From NCBI GenBank assembly GCA_903930535.1, contig CAIYYX010000170.1:62001-126000 (forward strand): a stretch of 64,000 nucleotides of DNA, read 5' to 3'. The position numbers and the translations under genes were made by a program. The stretch's first letter is position 1. Every line of letters begins with the position of its first letter. The stretch is from an uncultured Sterolibacterium sp. (GTDB lineage: Bacteria; Pseudomonadota; Gammaproteobacteria; Burkholderiales; Rhodocyclaceae). This document shows positions 37,210 to 46,340 of the stretch, piece by piece. The notes beneath the pieces were generated by a model that was given only the letters and a program-made list of their open reading frames with translations, had not been told where the DNA came from and did no database searches.

Positions 37210-38979
37210 ATGCCCACCGCCATGTCCGCCGACCACATCGCCGCCACCTCCAACTTCATTCGCAGCATCATCGAGTCCGATCTCGCCGCCGCCAAGTATG
37301 TCGCCCGCCGCTGGTCCGGCCGGCCCGGTCCGGCCAAGTTGCAGGCAGGTGCCGCACCCGATGCTGCGAAGATTCGTACCCGCTTTCCGCCGGAGCCAAA
37401 CGGCTATCTTCATTACGGTCACGCCAAAAGCATCTGTCTCAACTTCGGCCTGGCGCGCGACTATGGCGGCGTCTGCCATCTGCGCTTCGACGACACCAAC
37501 CCGACCAAGGAAGAACAGGAGTATGTAGACTCCATCATCGATGCGGTCCATTGGCTGGGCTTCGACTGGGGCGAGAATCTCTACTATGCCTCCGACTATT
37601 TCGACTGGCTCTACGAATTCGCCGAAGCCCTGATAGCGGCCGGGTCGGCCTATGTGGATAGTCTTTCCGCAGAAGAGATCCGCGAGCACCGCGGCACCCT
37701 GACCGAGCGCGGCAGAAACTCGCCCTACCGCGATCGCCCGGTGGCCGAGAATCTCGATCTGTTCCGACGCATGAAGTCCGGCGAATTTGCCGACGGCGCC
37801 CATGTCCTGAGGCTCAAGATCGACATGGGCTCGCCCAACATCAACCTGCGTGACCCGATCGCCTACCGCGTCCGTCACGCCAACCATCACCGTACCGGCG
37901 ACAAGTGGTGCATCTACCCGATGTATGACTACACGCATGGAATTTCTGACGCGCTGGAGAACATCACCCACTCGGTATGCACGCTGGAATTCGAGGATCA
38001 TAGACCGCTCTACGACTGGCTCGACGAGAAGCTCGGGGCCATGGGTTTGCTCAACCTGCCGCTGCCGCACCAATACGAATTCTCCAGACTCAACCTGACT
38101 TATGTCGTGCTCTCCAAGCGCAGGCTGATCCAACTGGTCGAGGAAGGCCATACCGATGGCTGGGACGACCCGCGCATGCCCACCCTGGTCGGCGCCCGCC
38201 GCCGCGGCTTCACGCCTTCTGGCTTTCGTTTGTTCGCAGAACGCATCGGGGTCTCAAAGTCGGACTCCTGGATAGACATGAGCCTGCTCGAAGACTGCAT
38301 GCGCGAAGAGCTCAATGAAAGCGCGCAGCGCCGCATTGCCGTTCTCGATCCGATAAAACTGGTCATCGACAACTATCCCGAAGATCAGGAAGAAACCTGC
38401 CATGCCCCTAACCACCCTTTGAAGCCGGAGCTTGGCAAGCGTGAAATAACTTTCTCGAAGGAGCTCTGGATAGAACGCGAAGACTTCATGGAAGTGCCGG
38501 CAAAGGGCTACCACCGCCTCTACCCCGGCAATATGGTGCGGCTGCGCTATGGCTTCGTGGTCAAGTGCCTGGGAGCACAGCGCGATGCTGAAGGCAGGGT
38601 GGTCACAGTGCATTGCGAATACCTGCCCGACTCGAAGTCCGGCTCACCGGGTTCGGACAACTACAAGGTCAAGGGCAACCTGCACTGGGTCTCGGCGCGT
38701 CACGCCTACCACGCCGAGGTGCGCCTCTACGACCGGCTCTTTTCCCGTCCTAATCCGGGAGCAGGAGGAGAGGATTATCTCGCCGACCTCAACCCCGAGA
38801 GCAAGAAGGTCATCACCGCTTATCTCGAGTCGGCCCTGAAAGCAGCACTGCCCGAAGAAAGTTTCCAGTTCGAGCGCCACGGCTACTTCGTCACAGACCG
38901 CGTTGATTCAAAGGAAGGAAACCCGGTGTTCAACCGGACAGTAACTCTCAGGGACTCCTGGGCCAAGTCCGGCGCATAG
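37210..38979 (+). CDS. glnS: Glutaminyl-tRNA synthetase
   Basis: Charges tRNA-Gln with glutamine. It is a class I synthetase of 589 residues from the ATG at 37210 (an ATG at 37222 is equally possible). The HIGH motif appears as YLHYGHAKS and the KMSKS motif as VVLSKRR. Two beta-barrel anticodon-binding domains complete the C-terminus ([19 protein letters not shown]). The segment between the N-terminal helix and RFPPEPNGY is about 24 residues longer than in E. coli, rich in Ala, Pro and Gly. Confidence 0.96.
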   Translation: MPTAMSADHIAATSNFIRSIIESDLAAAKYVARRWSGRPGPAKLQAGAAPDAAKIRTRFPPEPNGYLHYGHAKSICLNFGLARDYGGVCHLRFDDTNPTKEEQEYVDSIIDAVHWLGFDWGENLYYASDYFDWLYEFAEALIAAGSAYVDSLSAEEIREHRGTLTERGRNSPYRDRPVAENLDLFRRMKSGEFADGAHVLRLKIDMGSPNINLRDPIAYRVRHANHHRTGDKWCIYPMYDYTHGISDALENITHSVCTLEFEDHRPLYDWLDEKLGAMGLLNLPLPHQYEFSRLNLTYVVLSKRRLIQLVEEGHTDGWDDPRMPTLVGARRRGFTPSGFRLFAERIGVSKSDSWIDMSLLEDCMREELNESAQRRIAVLDPIKLVIDNYPEDQEETCHAPNHPLKPELGKREITFSKELWIEREDFMEVPAKGYHRLYPGNMVRLRYGFVVKCLGAQRDAEGRVVTVHCEYLPDSKSGSPGSDNYKVKGNLHWVSARHAYHAEVRLYDRLFSRPNPGAGGEDYLADLNPESKKVITAYLESALKAALPEESFQFERHGYFVTDRVDSKEGNPVFNRTVTLRDSWAKSGA

Positions 38980-39051
38980 TGCCGTTCACAAGGTGACATT
39001 AGGTCCAGGATGTACTACAAAGAGAATTCCTCTGACAACGGCGAGCATGTC

Positions 39052-39396
39052 ATGACCTGGATCACCTTACGCCAGCAAGCGCGACAACTGGGCTTCGACC
39101 TTTCCTACCGCAGCCTCCCGGCGCCGGGAGGCGGCTATATTCCTGAGCTGACATCGCCTCCTGAAAATGAAGGACCCTGGCTTTGCGTCGGCAGTTATGA
39201 GCATGTGGCCGCGCTATGGCTGCATCCCGTGACCGACGAAGCCAGATGTCTGTCGCATGAAAGCGTCACCGCGCTGCTTGAGAATTGCGATCCCTTCGTC
39301 GAATCCGTCGGCAATTACGATACGGATTTTTTTGCCGCCTGTGAGCCGGGACGGGCCGCGGCCGATCATCCCGAACACGGCAAGATGCCTGCCTGA
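39052..39396 (+). CDS. Small protein of unknown function
   Basis: A 114-residue acidic protein read from the ATG at 39052; an ATG at 39010 would add 14 residues. No signal peptide, membrane segment or known motif is recognised. It starts MTWITLRQQARQLGFDLSYR and contains WLCVGSYEHVAALWLHP. GC-rich third positions and conserved-looking Trp/Pro content suggest a real gene. It stands alone between glnS and the HD-GYP gene. Confidence 0.55.
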   Translation: MTWITLRQQARQLGFDLSYRSLPAPGGGYIPELTSPPENEGPWLCVGSYEHVAALWLHPVTDEARCLSHESVTALLENCDPFVESVGNYDTDFFAACEPGRAAADHPEHGKMPA

Positions 39397-39411
39397 CTCT
39401 GGATAGTTCAT

Positions 39412-39429
39412 CAGGCAACCATCTGCCTG
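39412..39429. repeat. Short inverted repeat after the unknown gene
   Basis: Arms CAGGCA (39412-39417) and TGCCTG (39424-39429) with a 6-base loop lie 16 bases after the stop at 39396. There is no T-run, so it is at most a weak terminator. Confidence 0.3.
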
Positions 39430-39553
39430 TTCATCCAGTTGCCCTCACCGCGCCCAGCCTTCATCACGACTGGACGGGTCGATAAGATATGCTTGCGCGA
39501 TGCGCCGGGCTACCGTATGTTTAGCATCTCAGGCCGTCTCGAAGCGAGCTTAC

Positions 39554-40654
39554 ATGGACATCGACAAGTTAGTAAACCCTTATATACCTGACCGCCAGGC
39601 CCTGCAGGAGTATATCGACGACCTGAGCGAACAGATCCCGCTCATAGAGAAGAACATCGCTGGTCTCAAGCGCGCACCCCAGGATGCTTTGCTGATAGCC
39701 GAGTTGTTCCGAGCTCTGCATAACGTCAAGGGCAACGCCGCGATGTGCAAAGTCGAGATCGGCGTGGCTATCACCCATCCGGTAGAGACTCTGATGGTGC
39801 GGCTAAGAAACAGGGAGATAGGATTTTCCGACCTGTTCGCCGAAGCGCTCCTGCTCGCCATGGACCGGCTCGAACTCTCCCTCGAGGCACTGGTCAGCAA
39901 TCGCCCCCTCACCCAGTTGAGGCTGGTCGAACTCATAGGCGGATTGGAGAACCTGGCCCAGGCTGATGCCGTTACCCTCGACGAACGCTCGGCGAAGTTA
40001 ATCGAGGCGGTCACCGGTTTCCTGCCCGCCGCCGCAAACCGCGGGGTCAAGCCACGCGCCTCCGAGATCACCCGCAGTCACGAGAATGTCGCCGCCGATC
40101 TGCGCTTCTTCCGCTCGCTGGCGCTGCAATTCGAGGCCCGCTCGCCTCTGTTTAATGGCCGCAGCCAGCGTTTGCTGCACTTCGCGCTGGAGACAAACCA
40201 GACTGCAGGCAACCCCGTCGACCCGGCTCAATTGGAAGCGGCCATCTACATGCACGATATCGGCATGATGTTCCTGCCTGAGTCCGTTTGGCTCAAGTTG
40301 GGCAAACTCTCGGAGGAAGACAAAATTCTGCTGCAAAGCCATGCCGCCCTCGGCGCGGGTCTGCTCGAACGCATGGAGGGCTGGCAAGCCGCCGCAGAAA
40401 TGGTCGCGCAACACCACGAGATGCACGACGGCGGCGGTTATCCGAAGAAGTTCAGCGGGGAGGAGATCTGCGCCGGCGCGAAAATCCTGGCGATCGTCGA
40501 CACCTTCGAGGCCGTCACCCTGAAGCACAGCCACCGTGGCCAGTCGCGCTCAATCATCCGCGCCATCGCCGAGGTCAACGCCTGCGACAACCAGTTCGCC
40601 CCGGAATGGATACTGCCCTTCAACGCCGTGATCCGGCGCATGGTAGAGGCTTAG
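39554..40654 (+). CDS. Hpt-like plus HD-GYP protein
   Basis: A 366-residue protein. Residues about 10-110 resemble a histidine phosphotransfer domain, with LHNVKGNAAM placing the candidate phospho-His at residue 56. Residues about 175-360 form an HD-GYP domain: HD at 234-235 and HHEMHDGGGYP at 287-297. HD-GYP enzymes hydrolyse cyclic di-GMP to pGpG/GMP. The usual HDIGK motif is HDIGM here, so the conserved Lys is missing. The ATG at 39554 is chosen because the preceding 18 codons do not look like the family and have no RBS; an RBS for 39554 is also weak. Confidence 0.8.
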   Translation: MDIDKLVNPYIPDRQALQEYIDDLSEQIPLIEKNIAGLKRAPQDALLIAELFRALHNVKGNAAMCKVEIGVAITHPVETLMVRLRNREIGFSDLFAEALLLAMDRLELSLEALVSNRPLTQLRLVELIGGLENLAQADAVTLDERSAKLIEAVTGFLPAAANRGVKPRASEITRSHENVAADLRFFRSLALQFEARSPLFNGRSQRLLHFALETNQTAGNPVDPAQLEAAIYMHDIGMMFLPESVWLKLGKLSEEDKILLQSHAALGAGLLERMEGWQAAAEMVAQHHEMHDGGGYPKKFSGEEICAGAKILAIVDTFEAVTLKHSHRGQSRSIIRAIAEVNACDNQFAPEWILPFNAVIRRMVEA

Positions 40655-40683
40655 TCAGCCGTTTCAACGGCTAACTAAGCCTC
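40646..40683. repeat. 38-base hairpin over the HD-GYP stop codon
   Basis: Outer arms GAGGCTTAGT (40646-40655) and ACTAAGCCTC (40674-40683) and inner arms AGCCG/CGGCT (40657-40661, 40668-40672) pair with only one internal mismatch on each side and a 6-base loop. It includes the TAG stop of the HD-GYP gene. No T-run follows on either strand, so it may protect mRNA ends or act as a Rho-linked or bidirectional stop between convergent genes. Confidence 0.65.
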
Positions 40684-40791
40684 GCAAAGTATACGTACAA
40701 GTACCCTCTGGGGCATAAAGGGAGGCTTCCCCTTGTATATCCCCCAACTCGCCACAATCCCTGCCAGCCCCCAAGATACCAGGGCAAGCTT

Positions 40792-41136
40792 TTAGCTTAA
40801 TCCCAGGAGTTCGACCTCGAACACGAGCGTGGCATTGGGCGGAATCACTCCGCCTGCGCCTGCCGCGCCATAGCCAAGCTGCGGCGGGATGGTGAGCTTG
40901 CGCACGCCCCCGATTCTCATCCCCAGCACGCCTTCGTCCCAACCGGCAATCACCCAGCGACTGCCCAGCGGAAACTCGAATGGCTCGTTGCGGGTTCTGC
41001 TTGAATCGAACTCACTGCCATCGTCAAGCCAACCGGTGTAATGAACCGAAACGGTCTGGCCTGTACCTGCTTCGTCGCCGCTGCCGACGCTGATGTCCTC
41101 GATGACGAGACCGCTTTCCGTGGTGATCTGGCTCAT
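40792..41136 (-). CDS. FKBP-type peptidyl-prolyl cis-trans isomerase
   Basis: A 114-residue single-domain FKBP that speeds prolyl isomerisation in the cytoplasm; no signal peptide is present. The core has [18 protein letters not shown], then [12 protein letters not shown], then [19 protein letters not shown] and ending FEVELL. All active-site aromatic positions expected from small FKBPs appear present. It is convergent with the HD-GYP gene and lies downstream of the GGDEF-EAL gene. Confidence 0.94.
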   Translation of the reverse strand: MSQITTESGLVIEDISVGSGDEAGTGQTVSVHYTGWLDDGSEFDSSRTRNEPFEFPLGSRWVIAGWDEGVLGMRIGGVRKLTIPPQLGYGAAGAGGVIPPNATLVFEVELLGLS

Positions 41137-41170
41137 TTGACTATCCCTGCCTTAAGCTGAAAAAAAAGAA

Positions 41171-43795
41171 TTATGCACCAAGTCCCAGCGCCGCCGGTTT
41201 GAAGAGTTGCGGCGAAGCTTCCGGCGGCATGGGATCGGAGAAAATGCCGCCCTGAAAATTACGGCAGCCGAGGTTCATGAGAGCGGCGAGTTGGCTATCC
41301 GAATCCACTCCCTCGACAAGCACCTTGCGGCCGAGGGCGCTCGCCAGGGCGAAGATGGCTGCGACCATGGCAGAGTCCTCGCGATTGTCGCCAAGATCTC
41401 GAACCAGGCTCCTGGGAATGTGAATCGAGTGCCCGGGGAAGCGCTTGAGATAGGTCAAGCTGGAGTAGCCTGTGCCAAAGCCATCGATTGCCAGCCTCAC
41501 CCCCATATCGGCGAGTTGCCTAAGCTTTGTCAGGTTTTCCTCGACATCTAGCAGCAATGTCGATTCAGCTATCCTGAGTTCGAGCAGTGCGGGTGGCTGG
41601 GCGGTTTCCTTGATGATGGCGCCTATGCTTGCGACCAGTTCCTTCTGACGAAATTGCAGCCGAGAGACAGGGACTGACACCGGCAGGCAGGGATAGCCCT
41701 GCGCCTGCCATTCGCCATTCTGGCGGCAGGCCTGCCTCAGTATCCAATCGCCGAGTGGCAGGATCAGGCCAGTTTCCTCCGCCAGGGGCATGAACTCACC
41801 GGCCTCGATCAAGCCCGCCTCCGGATCCTGCCAGCAAACCAGCGCAGCCATGCCGCACACGAGCTTGCGCTGGTAATCGATTTGCGGCTGGAAATGAAGC
41901 AGGAACTGATTGCTCTCGAGTGCGGCACGCAGCTTGTGTTCGAGATTGAAGGATTGCATCGCCTGCTCGTTCATCTTCGCCGTGAAGAACTGGAAGTTGT
42001 TGCGGCCGCTCGCCTTGGCGTGGTACATCGCCGTGTCGGCGTTCTTCATGAGTTCATAAGCCTCGCTGCCGTCTTCGGGGAAAATGCTGATGCCGATGGA
42101 AGGCGTGGCATGCAACTGATGCCCTTCCAGTGTCGCGGCTGTGGCCAGTGCGGCGATGATTTTTTCCGCCACCAGCGCCGCGTCGTCGGGACGCTCGATC
42201 TCGTGCAGCACCACCACGAACTCGTCGCCGCCGAGCCGCGACACTGTATCGACGGCGCGCACCACCTGGCGCAAATGGTCGGCGACATGCTTGAGGAGCA
42301 GGTCGCCGACAGCATGGCCGAGGGTGTCATTGATGTTCTTGAACCTGTCGAGGTCGAGGAACATCACCGCCAGCCGCTGGCGCGATCGTCCCGCGTGGGT
42401 CAGCGCCTGATCAAGACGGTCATGAAGCAGGCTGCGGTTGGGTAGACCCGTCAGCGCATCATGATGCGCCAGGTGCCAGACACGCTGCTCCGCCTGCAGG
42501 CGTTCGAAAATCTCATCCTGCAACTGCACATTGGTGGTGGCCAGTTCGGCGGTTCGCTCCACCACGCGCCGCTCCAGTTCGTCGCGGGCGCGCAGCAGCG
42601 CCTCTTCTGCCTGGTGACGCTCAGTCACGTCCTCGAGGATCCAGATCAGGTCAAGGCCGGCGCCGGGAGAGTCGGTCTTGCGCCCGGTGGCGCGCAACCA
42701 GAATAGACTGCCGTCCTTGCGCCGCAGGCGCAGCTCGCTGACATTGGTATTGCCTTGTCGGATCGCCTCGTAAGCGCGCGCGCCGAAGTCGTCGTATTCG
42801 CCGACAGTCGGAAAGAGCAACAAGGTCGAGTTTCCGACAAGCTCCCCTTCGGGGTAACCAAACATGTCTTCGAGGCGATGGTTGCAGCGCTGAATGACGC
42901 GGTTTCTGACAAACAGGATGGCAACCGCGGCATTGTTGAATATCATCTCCTGCTCTTCGAGCGCAGCGCGGATACGCTCTTCGGCAAGCTTCTTCTCGGT
43001 GATGTCCTCGATCAGACAGACCGAGCCCAAGACCGGCTGACTCTGGTCGAAGGCGCGCGCAAACAGGCGTCCCCAGAAGGAGGATCCGTCCTTGCGGCGA
43101 AAAAGCTGCTCGCGCCGATGCATATTGCCCTGCGCCAGGTCTGAATAGGAGTCCGCGCCGAAGCCGACATAGTCCTCCTCCGAGAAATACCAGGGCCGGG
43201 TGGACTGCCCGACCATCTCTCCCGGGCTATAGCCGAACAGTTCTTCCATGCGGCCGTTGCAGCGGACCATCTTGCGCTCGCGCAAGACGACAATGCCGAT
43301 CAGTGCCGTCTCGAAGATCGCTCCCAACTCCCGGATGGACTGCTCCAGCGCCTGGCGAATCATCCGGTCTTCGGTGGCATCCTCGATGATCCAGATGGTG
43401 CTGTCCTGGGGGTTCCCCGGATCGATGGCCTTGGCCGAAACACGGCACCAGAAAAGCGAGCCATCCTTGCGCTTGAACTCGGCCTCGGTATGAAAGGCCG
43501 AACCCGCATTCAGGGCAGGCACAGCAGCGTGGCCGATCTGCTCATAAATTTCTGCGGAAGGATAAAGGTCCACGCCGGACAGTCTAATGAACTCGTCCTG
43601 CGCATAACCGAACATCTCGGCACAGAGTGCATTGCTTGCCACCAGCTTGCGATTGCGCGAGAAAAGAATGCCGACCGTGGCATTGTCCAGGATAGCCTGC
43701 TGCTCGAGCAGGATCGTGCGCAGCTCGCCCGCGCTGAGATGGTCTAGGCCTGCTTGCGCTGCCTTGGGCATTGCGGATCTATCCTGCGCAACCAT
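41171..43795 (-). CDS. PAS-PAS-PAS-GGDEF-EAL protein with degenerate EAL
   Basis: An 874-residue signalling protein from the ATG at 43795. It has three PAS domains (about 35-150, 160-275, 285-395), a GGDEF domain with intact GGDEF at 522-526 and an RAVD I-site five residues before its RL flank. A C-terminal EAL domain covers about 610-865. The EAL motif reads AAL (650-652), the substrate Arg is Cys (ALVCW), LELEI is LELRI, the DDFGTG motif is DGFGTG and the KIDR motif is HIPR. So cyclase activity is expected and phosphodiesterase activity is not. It starts one base after the upstream reductase gene. Confidence 0.88.
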   Translation of the reverse strand: MVAQDRSAMPKAAQAGLDHLSAGELRTILLEQQAILDNATVGILFSRNRKLVASNALCAEMFGYAQDEFIRLSGVDLYPSAEIYEQIGHAAVPALNAGSAFHTEAEFKRKDGSLFWCRVSAKAIDPGNPQDSTIWIIEDATEDRMIRQALEQSIRELGAIFETALIGIVVLRERKMVRCNGRMEELFGYSPGEMVGQSTRPWYFSEEDYVGFGADSYSDLAQGNMHRREQLFRRKDGSSFWGRLFARAFDQSQPVLGSVCLIEDITEKKLAEERIRAALEEQEMIFNNAAVAILFVRNRVIQRCNHRLEDMFGYPEGELVGNSTLLLFPTVGEYDDFGARAYEAIRQGNTNVSELRLRRKDGSLFWLRATGRKTDSPGAGLDLIWILEDVTERHQAEEALLRARDELERRVVERTAELATTNVQLQDEIFERLQAEQRVWHLAHHDALTGLPNRSLLHDRLDQALTHAGRSRQRLAVMFLDLDRFKNINDTLGHAVGDLLLKHVADHLRQVVRAVDTVSRLGGDEFVVVLHEIERPDDAALVAEKIIAALATAATLEGHQLHATPSIGISIFPEDGSEAYELMKNADTAMYHAKASGRNNFQFFTAKMNEQAMQSFNLEHKLRAALESNQFLLHFQPQIDYQRKLVCGMAALVCWQDPEAGLIEAGEFMPLAEETGLILPLGDWILRQACRQNGEWQAQGYPCLPVSVPVSRLQFRQKELVASIGAIIKETAQPPALLELRIAESTLLLDVEENLTKLRQLADMGVRLAIDGFGTGYSSLTYLKRFPGHSIHIPRSLVRDLGDNREDSAMVAAIFALASALGRKVLVEGVDSDSQLAALMNLGCRNFQGGIFSDPMPPEASPQLFKPAALGLGA

Positions 43796-43796
43796 T

Positions 43797-44672
43797 TCAG
43801 TTGCGCCTGCAGGATGCTTCGGCGACGCGCAGCAAGACCGCTGCATCCATACGACCCCAGCCCATTCCCATCAGGGCATTCAACTGCTGCCCCACCTGCG
43901 CCGCAATCGGCAACGGGCAGCCCAGGCGATGCGCCTCGTCCAGAAGAATGCCAAAGTCCTTGTGATGCAGCCGTGCCTCGACGCCCGCGGCAAAGTCGCG
44001 CTTCACCATGCGGGCGCCGAACACATCCAGAACGCGCGAGGCGGCGGAACCCGCTGCGAGCGCAGCGTGCACCCGCGCCGGATCGACGCCTTCGGCAGCG
44101 GCCAAACAAAGCGCCTCGGCGCTCGCGGCAATCGCCGCCACCATCACCATCTGGTTGCAGGCCTTTGCCACCTGCCCCGCACCCTGTCCCCCGACATGCA
44201 CTATGGTCTTGCCGAGGAGTTCAAACAATGGCCTCACACGATCCAGATCTGCCGCGCTGCCACCGACCATGATAGACAGGGTGGCATTCTGCGCCCCGAC
44301 CGGCCCGCCCGAGACCGGCGCGTCAAGCATGCCCATGCCTTTTCCCGCCAGCCGCACCGCGATATCGCGACTCGTTTCCGGTGCGATGGTGCTCATATCG
44401 ACATGGATCGCCCCCGCAGCGAGGCCATGTATCAATCCATCCTGCCCGAGAGCGAGCCTTGCGACATCCTCGCCCGCTGTGACCATCGTGAATACGATCT
44501 CTGCCTGCTGCGCCAGTTCGGCCGGGCTGGCGTAGGCCACCGCACCCGCCTCCACGAGCGGCGCCATGCTTTGCGGCCTTCTCCCCCACACCGCCAGTTC
44601 GTGACCGGCACGCAGCAAGTGTTCCGCCATCGGCCGCCCCATGGCACCCAGACCGATGAAACCGAGCTTCAC
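43797..44672 (-). CDS. 3-hydroxyisobutyrate dehydrogenase-family reductase (copy 2)
   Basis: A 291-residue NAD(P)-dependent beta-hydroxyacid dehydrogenase. The Rossmann motif GFIGLGAMGRPMAEHLLRAG, substrate loop DAPVSGGPVGAQNATLSIMVGG and catalytic-Lys motif GQVAKACNQ are intact. Tartronate semialdehyde reductase (GarR/GlxR) or 3-hydroxyisobutyrate dehydrogenase are both possible. It overlaps the preceding paralogue by 4 bases (ATGA); the two are tandem duplicates of equal length but clearly diverged. Confidence 0.88.
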   Translation of the reverse strand: MKLGFIGLGAMGRPMAEHLLRAGHELAVWGRRPQSMAPLVEAGAVAYASPAELAQQAEIVFTMVTAGEDVARLALGQDGLIHGLAAGAIHVDMSTIAPETSRDIAVRLAGKGMGMLDAPVSGGPVGAQNATLSIMVGGSAADLDRVRPLFELLGKTIVHVGGQGAGQVAKACNQMVMVAAIAASAEALCLAAAEGVDPARVHAALAAGSAASRVLDVFGARMVKRDFAAGVEARLHHKDFGILLDEAHRLGCPLPIAAQVGQQLNALMGMGWGRMDAAVLLRVAEASCRRN

Positions 44673-45544
44673 TCCTGGCCGCTCATTTTTTCCAGCAGCT
44701 TCAAAACGGAAATCGAGTCTTCCTCGCCCATACCCGACCCGACCAGGGCATTGAACATCTGCGCTGTCGCCGCTGCGCTGGGCAGCATCAGACCGAGGCT
44801 ATGCGCCTCTCCCATGACGATGCGCAAATCCTTCTGATGCATCCAGGCCTTGAAGCCCGGCTTGAAGTTGCGATCGAGCATCCGCTGGCCATGGTTTTCG
44901 AGGATCTTGCTGTAGGCAAAGCCGCCCATGAGCGCCTCGCGCACGCGCGCCGGATCGACGCCACTCTTCCTGGCGAAATTGAACGCTTCCGCCACCGCCG
45001 CGACGCCGACTCCGGTGAGGATCTGATTGCATGCCTTGGCCACCTGCCCCGCGCCCGATCCGCCGATCAGCGTCACCGACTTGCCGAGCTTCTCGAACAG
45101 CGGTTTGACCTTCTCGAAAACATCGGCCTCGCCCCCGACCATGATGGTCAGCGCGGCATTGATGGCGCCCGTCTCGCCGCCGGACACCGGCGCATCGAGA
45201 AAACTCATGCCGCGTTCTTTCAGCTTGGCCGCGATATCCCGTGCCGCGGTCGGGGCGATGGTGCTCATGTCGGCCACGATCATTCCCTTGGCAGCGCCCT
45301 CCACGATGCCGCCTTCGCCCAGTACGACTTGCGCCACGTCGGGTGCGTCGGCCACCATGGTGAATACGATTTCGGCGTGTTTCGCCACTTCAGAGGCGCT
45401 GATATGCGCCCGGGCATTGACCTCGCGGAAAGGCTCGAGCGAAGCCGGACGGCGCGCCCACAAATGCAGATCATGACCGGCGCGCGCCAGATGCAATGCC
45501 ATGGGCCGCCCCATCAGGCCGAGTCCGATGAATCCTATTTTCAT
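44669..45544 (-). CDS. 3-hydroxyisobutyrate dehydrogenase-family reductase (copy 1)
   Basis: A 291-residue paralogue of the next gene, with GFIGLGLMGRPMALHLARAG, DAPVSGGETGAINAALTIMVGG and GQVAKACNQ. The GETGA form of the substrate loop is common in tartronate semialdehyde reductases (glyoxylate breakdown), whereas the second copy has GPVGA, so the substrates may differ. A D-2-hydroxyacid dehydrogenase with a possible glyoxylate/hydroxypyruvate role occurs about 11 kb away. Assignment within the family is uncertain. Confidence 0.88.
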   Translation of the reverse strand: MKIGFIGLGLMGRPMALHLARAGHDLHLWARRPASLEPFREVNARAHISASEVAKHAEIVFTMVADAPDVAQVVLGEGGIVEGAAKGMIVADMSTIAPTAARDIAAKLKERGMSFLDAPVSGGETGAINAALTIMVGGEADVFEKVKPLFEKLGKSVTLIGGSGAGQVAKACNQILTGVGVAAVAEAFNFARKSGVDPARVREALMGGFAYSKILENHGQRMLDRNFKPGFKAWMHQKDLRIVMGEAHSLGLMLPSAAATAQMFNALVGSGMGEEDSISVLKLLEKMSGQE

Positions 45545-45576
45545 GTTATTCCCCTCTCGTTATAACCGTGAGCCCT

Positions 45577-46188
45577 TCACGCCGCCGCCCCGACCGCCTT
45601 CTTGATCAATGGCAGCAGATGCTCTGGCAACTTGATTTTTGCCAGCGCAGCCTCGCGGCCGGCCGGCGACATTTTCTTCCAGGTCTTCTGCAGAATGTCT
45701 ATCCACTTGGCCTCGTCGTACTCCGGGTGCTTGGCAGCGAAGTCGGCGAGATAATGTTCGAGAAATACCAGATCGACCACGTCCTCAAGCATCTGGGTTT
45801 CCGGATCGGCCTTGATGCCTTGCTTGCTGACTATGGACTTGACCCGCTCTATCAGTTCATCGCCGCAACCTGTCTGCTGCATCAACTTGCCCGCAGTTTC
45901 GGCGTGGAATTTATAAAGGGCGGTGCGCCACTGTTTGTAGCCGACAGGCGTTGGGGGATAGTCGCTGCGCGGAATTTTCCAGCGCTGGATATGCTGTGCG
46001 CGCACGGCCAGCCTGACCGCCGCAGAGGCAGCGGGGGCATAACGGCCAAGCATCTCGCTCATGCGCCGGGCGTAGAGCAGTTCTTTCGGATGCTGTTCGC
46101 CCTCAACCGTTTGCAAATTCGGGTCTTGTGCGTTAGCGGCATCGAACAATGCGATAGCGCGGTCATAGCGCCCGGATTCGGCATTCAT
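45577..46188 (-). CDS. DUF4202 domain protein
   Basis: A 203-residue protein matching the DUF4202 family as I recall it: an N-terminal YDRAIALFDAANAQDPN, then YARRMSEMLGRYAP and AQHIQRWKIPRSDYP, then YKQWRTALYKFHAE with several His and acidic residues like an HD-type metal site. Function is unknown. A -10 hexamer TATAAT lies 28 bases upstream (46216-46221). The two reductases follow after 32 bases and may be co-transcribed. Confidence 0.8.
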   Translation of the reverse strand: MNAESGRYDRAIALFDAANAQDPNLQTVEGEQHPKELLYARRMSEMLGRYAPAASAAVRLAVRAQHIQRWKIPRSDYPPTPVGYKQWRTALYKFHAETAGKLMQQTGCGDELIERVKSIVSKQGIKADPETQMLEDVVDLVFLEHYLADFAAKHPEYDEAKWIDILQKTWKKMSPAGREAALAKIKLPEHLLPLIKKAVGAAA

Positions 46189-46215
46189 CGGTTCCCCCTT
46201 GTGCTCAGCCCGGGC

Positions 46216-46221
46216 ATTATA
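46216..46221 (-). promoter_or_regulatory. -10 element upstream of the DUF4202 gene
   Basis: Minus-strand TATAAT 28 bases before the ATG, with no convincing -35. It lies in the gap that also contains the terminator of the RND operon's opposite side. Confidence 0.4.
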
Positions 46222-46299
46222 GACTCAGCCTGCGCGCGCAGCGCCTGCGCCATGATTGTCCAAGTGAGCCAACCCTCATTATGCCCCGATCATTCATAA

Positions 46300-46320
46300 A
46301 AAACGCCGCAAAGCGGCGTT
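46300..46320 (-). terminator. Intrinsic terminator of the RND-DUF2892 operon
   Basis: Arms AACGCCGC and GCGGCGTT with a 3-base loop are followed on the minus strand by a run of T (AAAAAA on the plus strand at about 46298-46303). It lies about 20 bases after the DUF2892 stop. The plus strand also reads TTTTCTT after the stem, so it may work both ways. Confidence 0.88.
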
Positions 46321-46340
46321 TTCTTGAGGACGAGTTGGAC

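Noticed and set aside
46300-46320. REP element at the 46.3 kb hairpin
   Set aside because: The stem followed by T-runs is a normal intrinsic terminator at the end of the operon.
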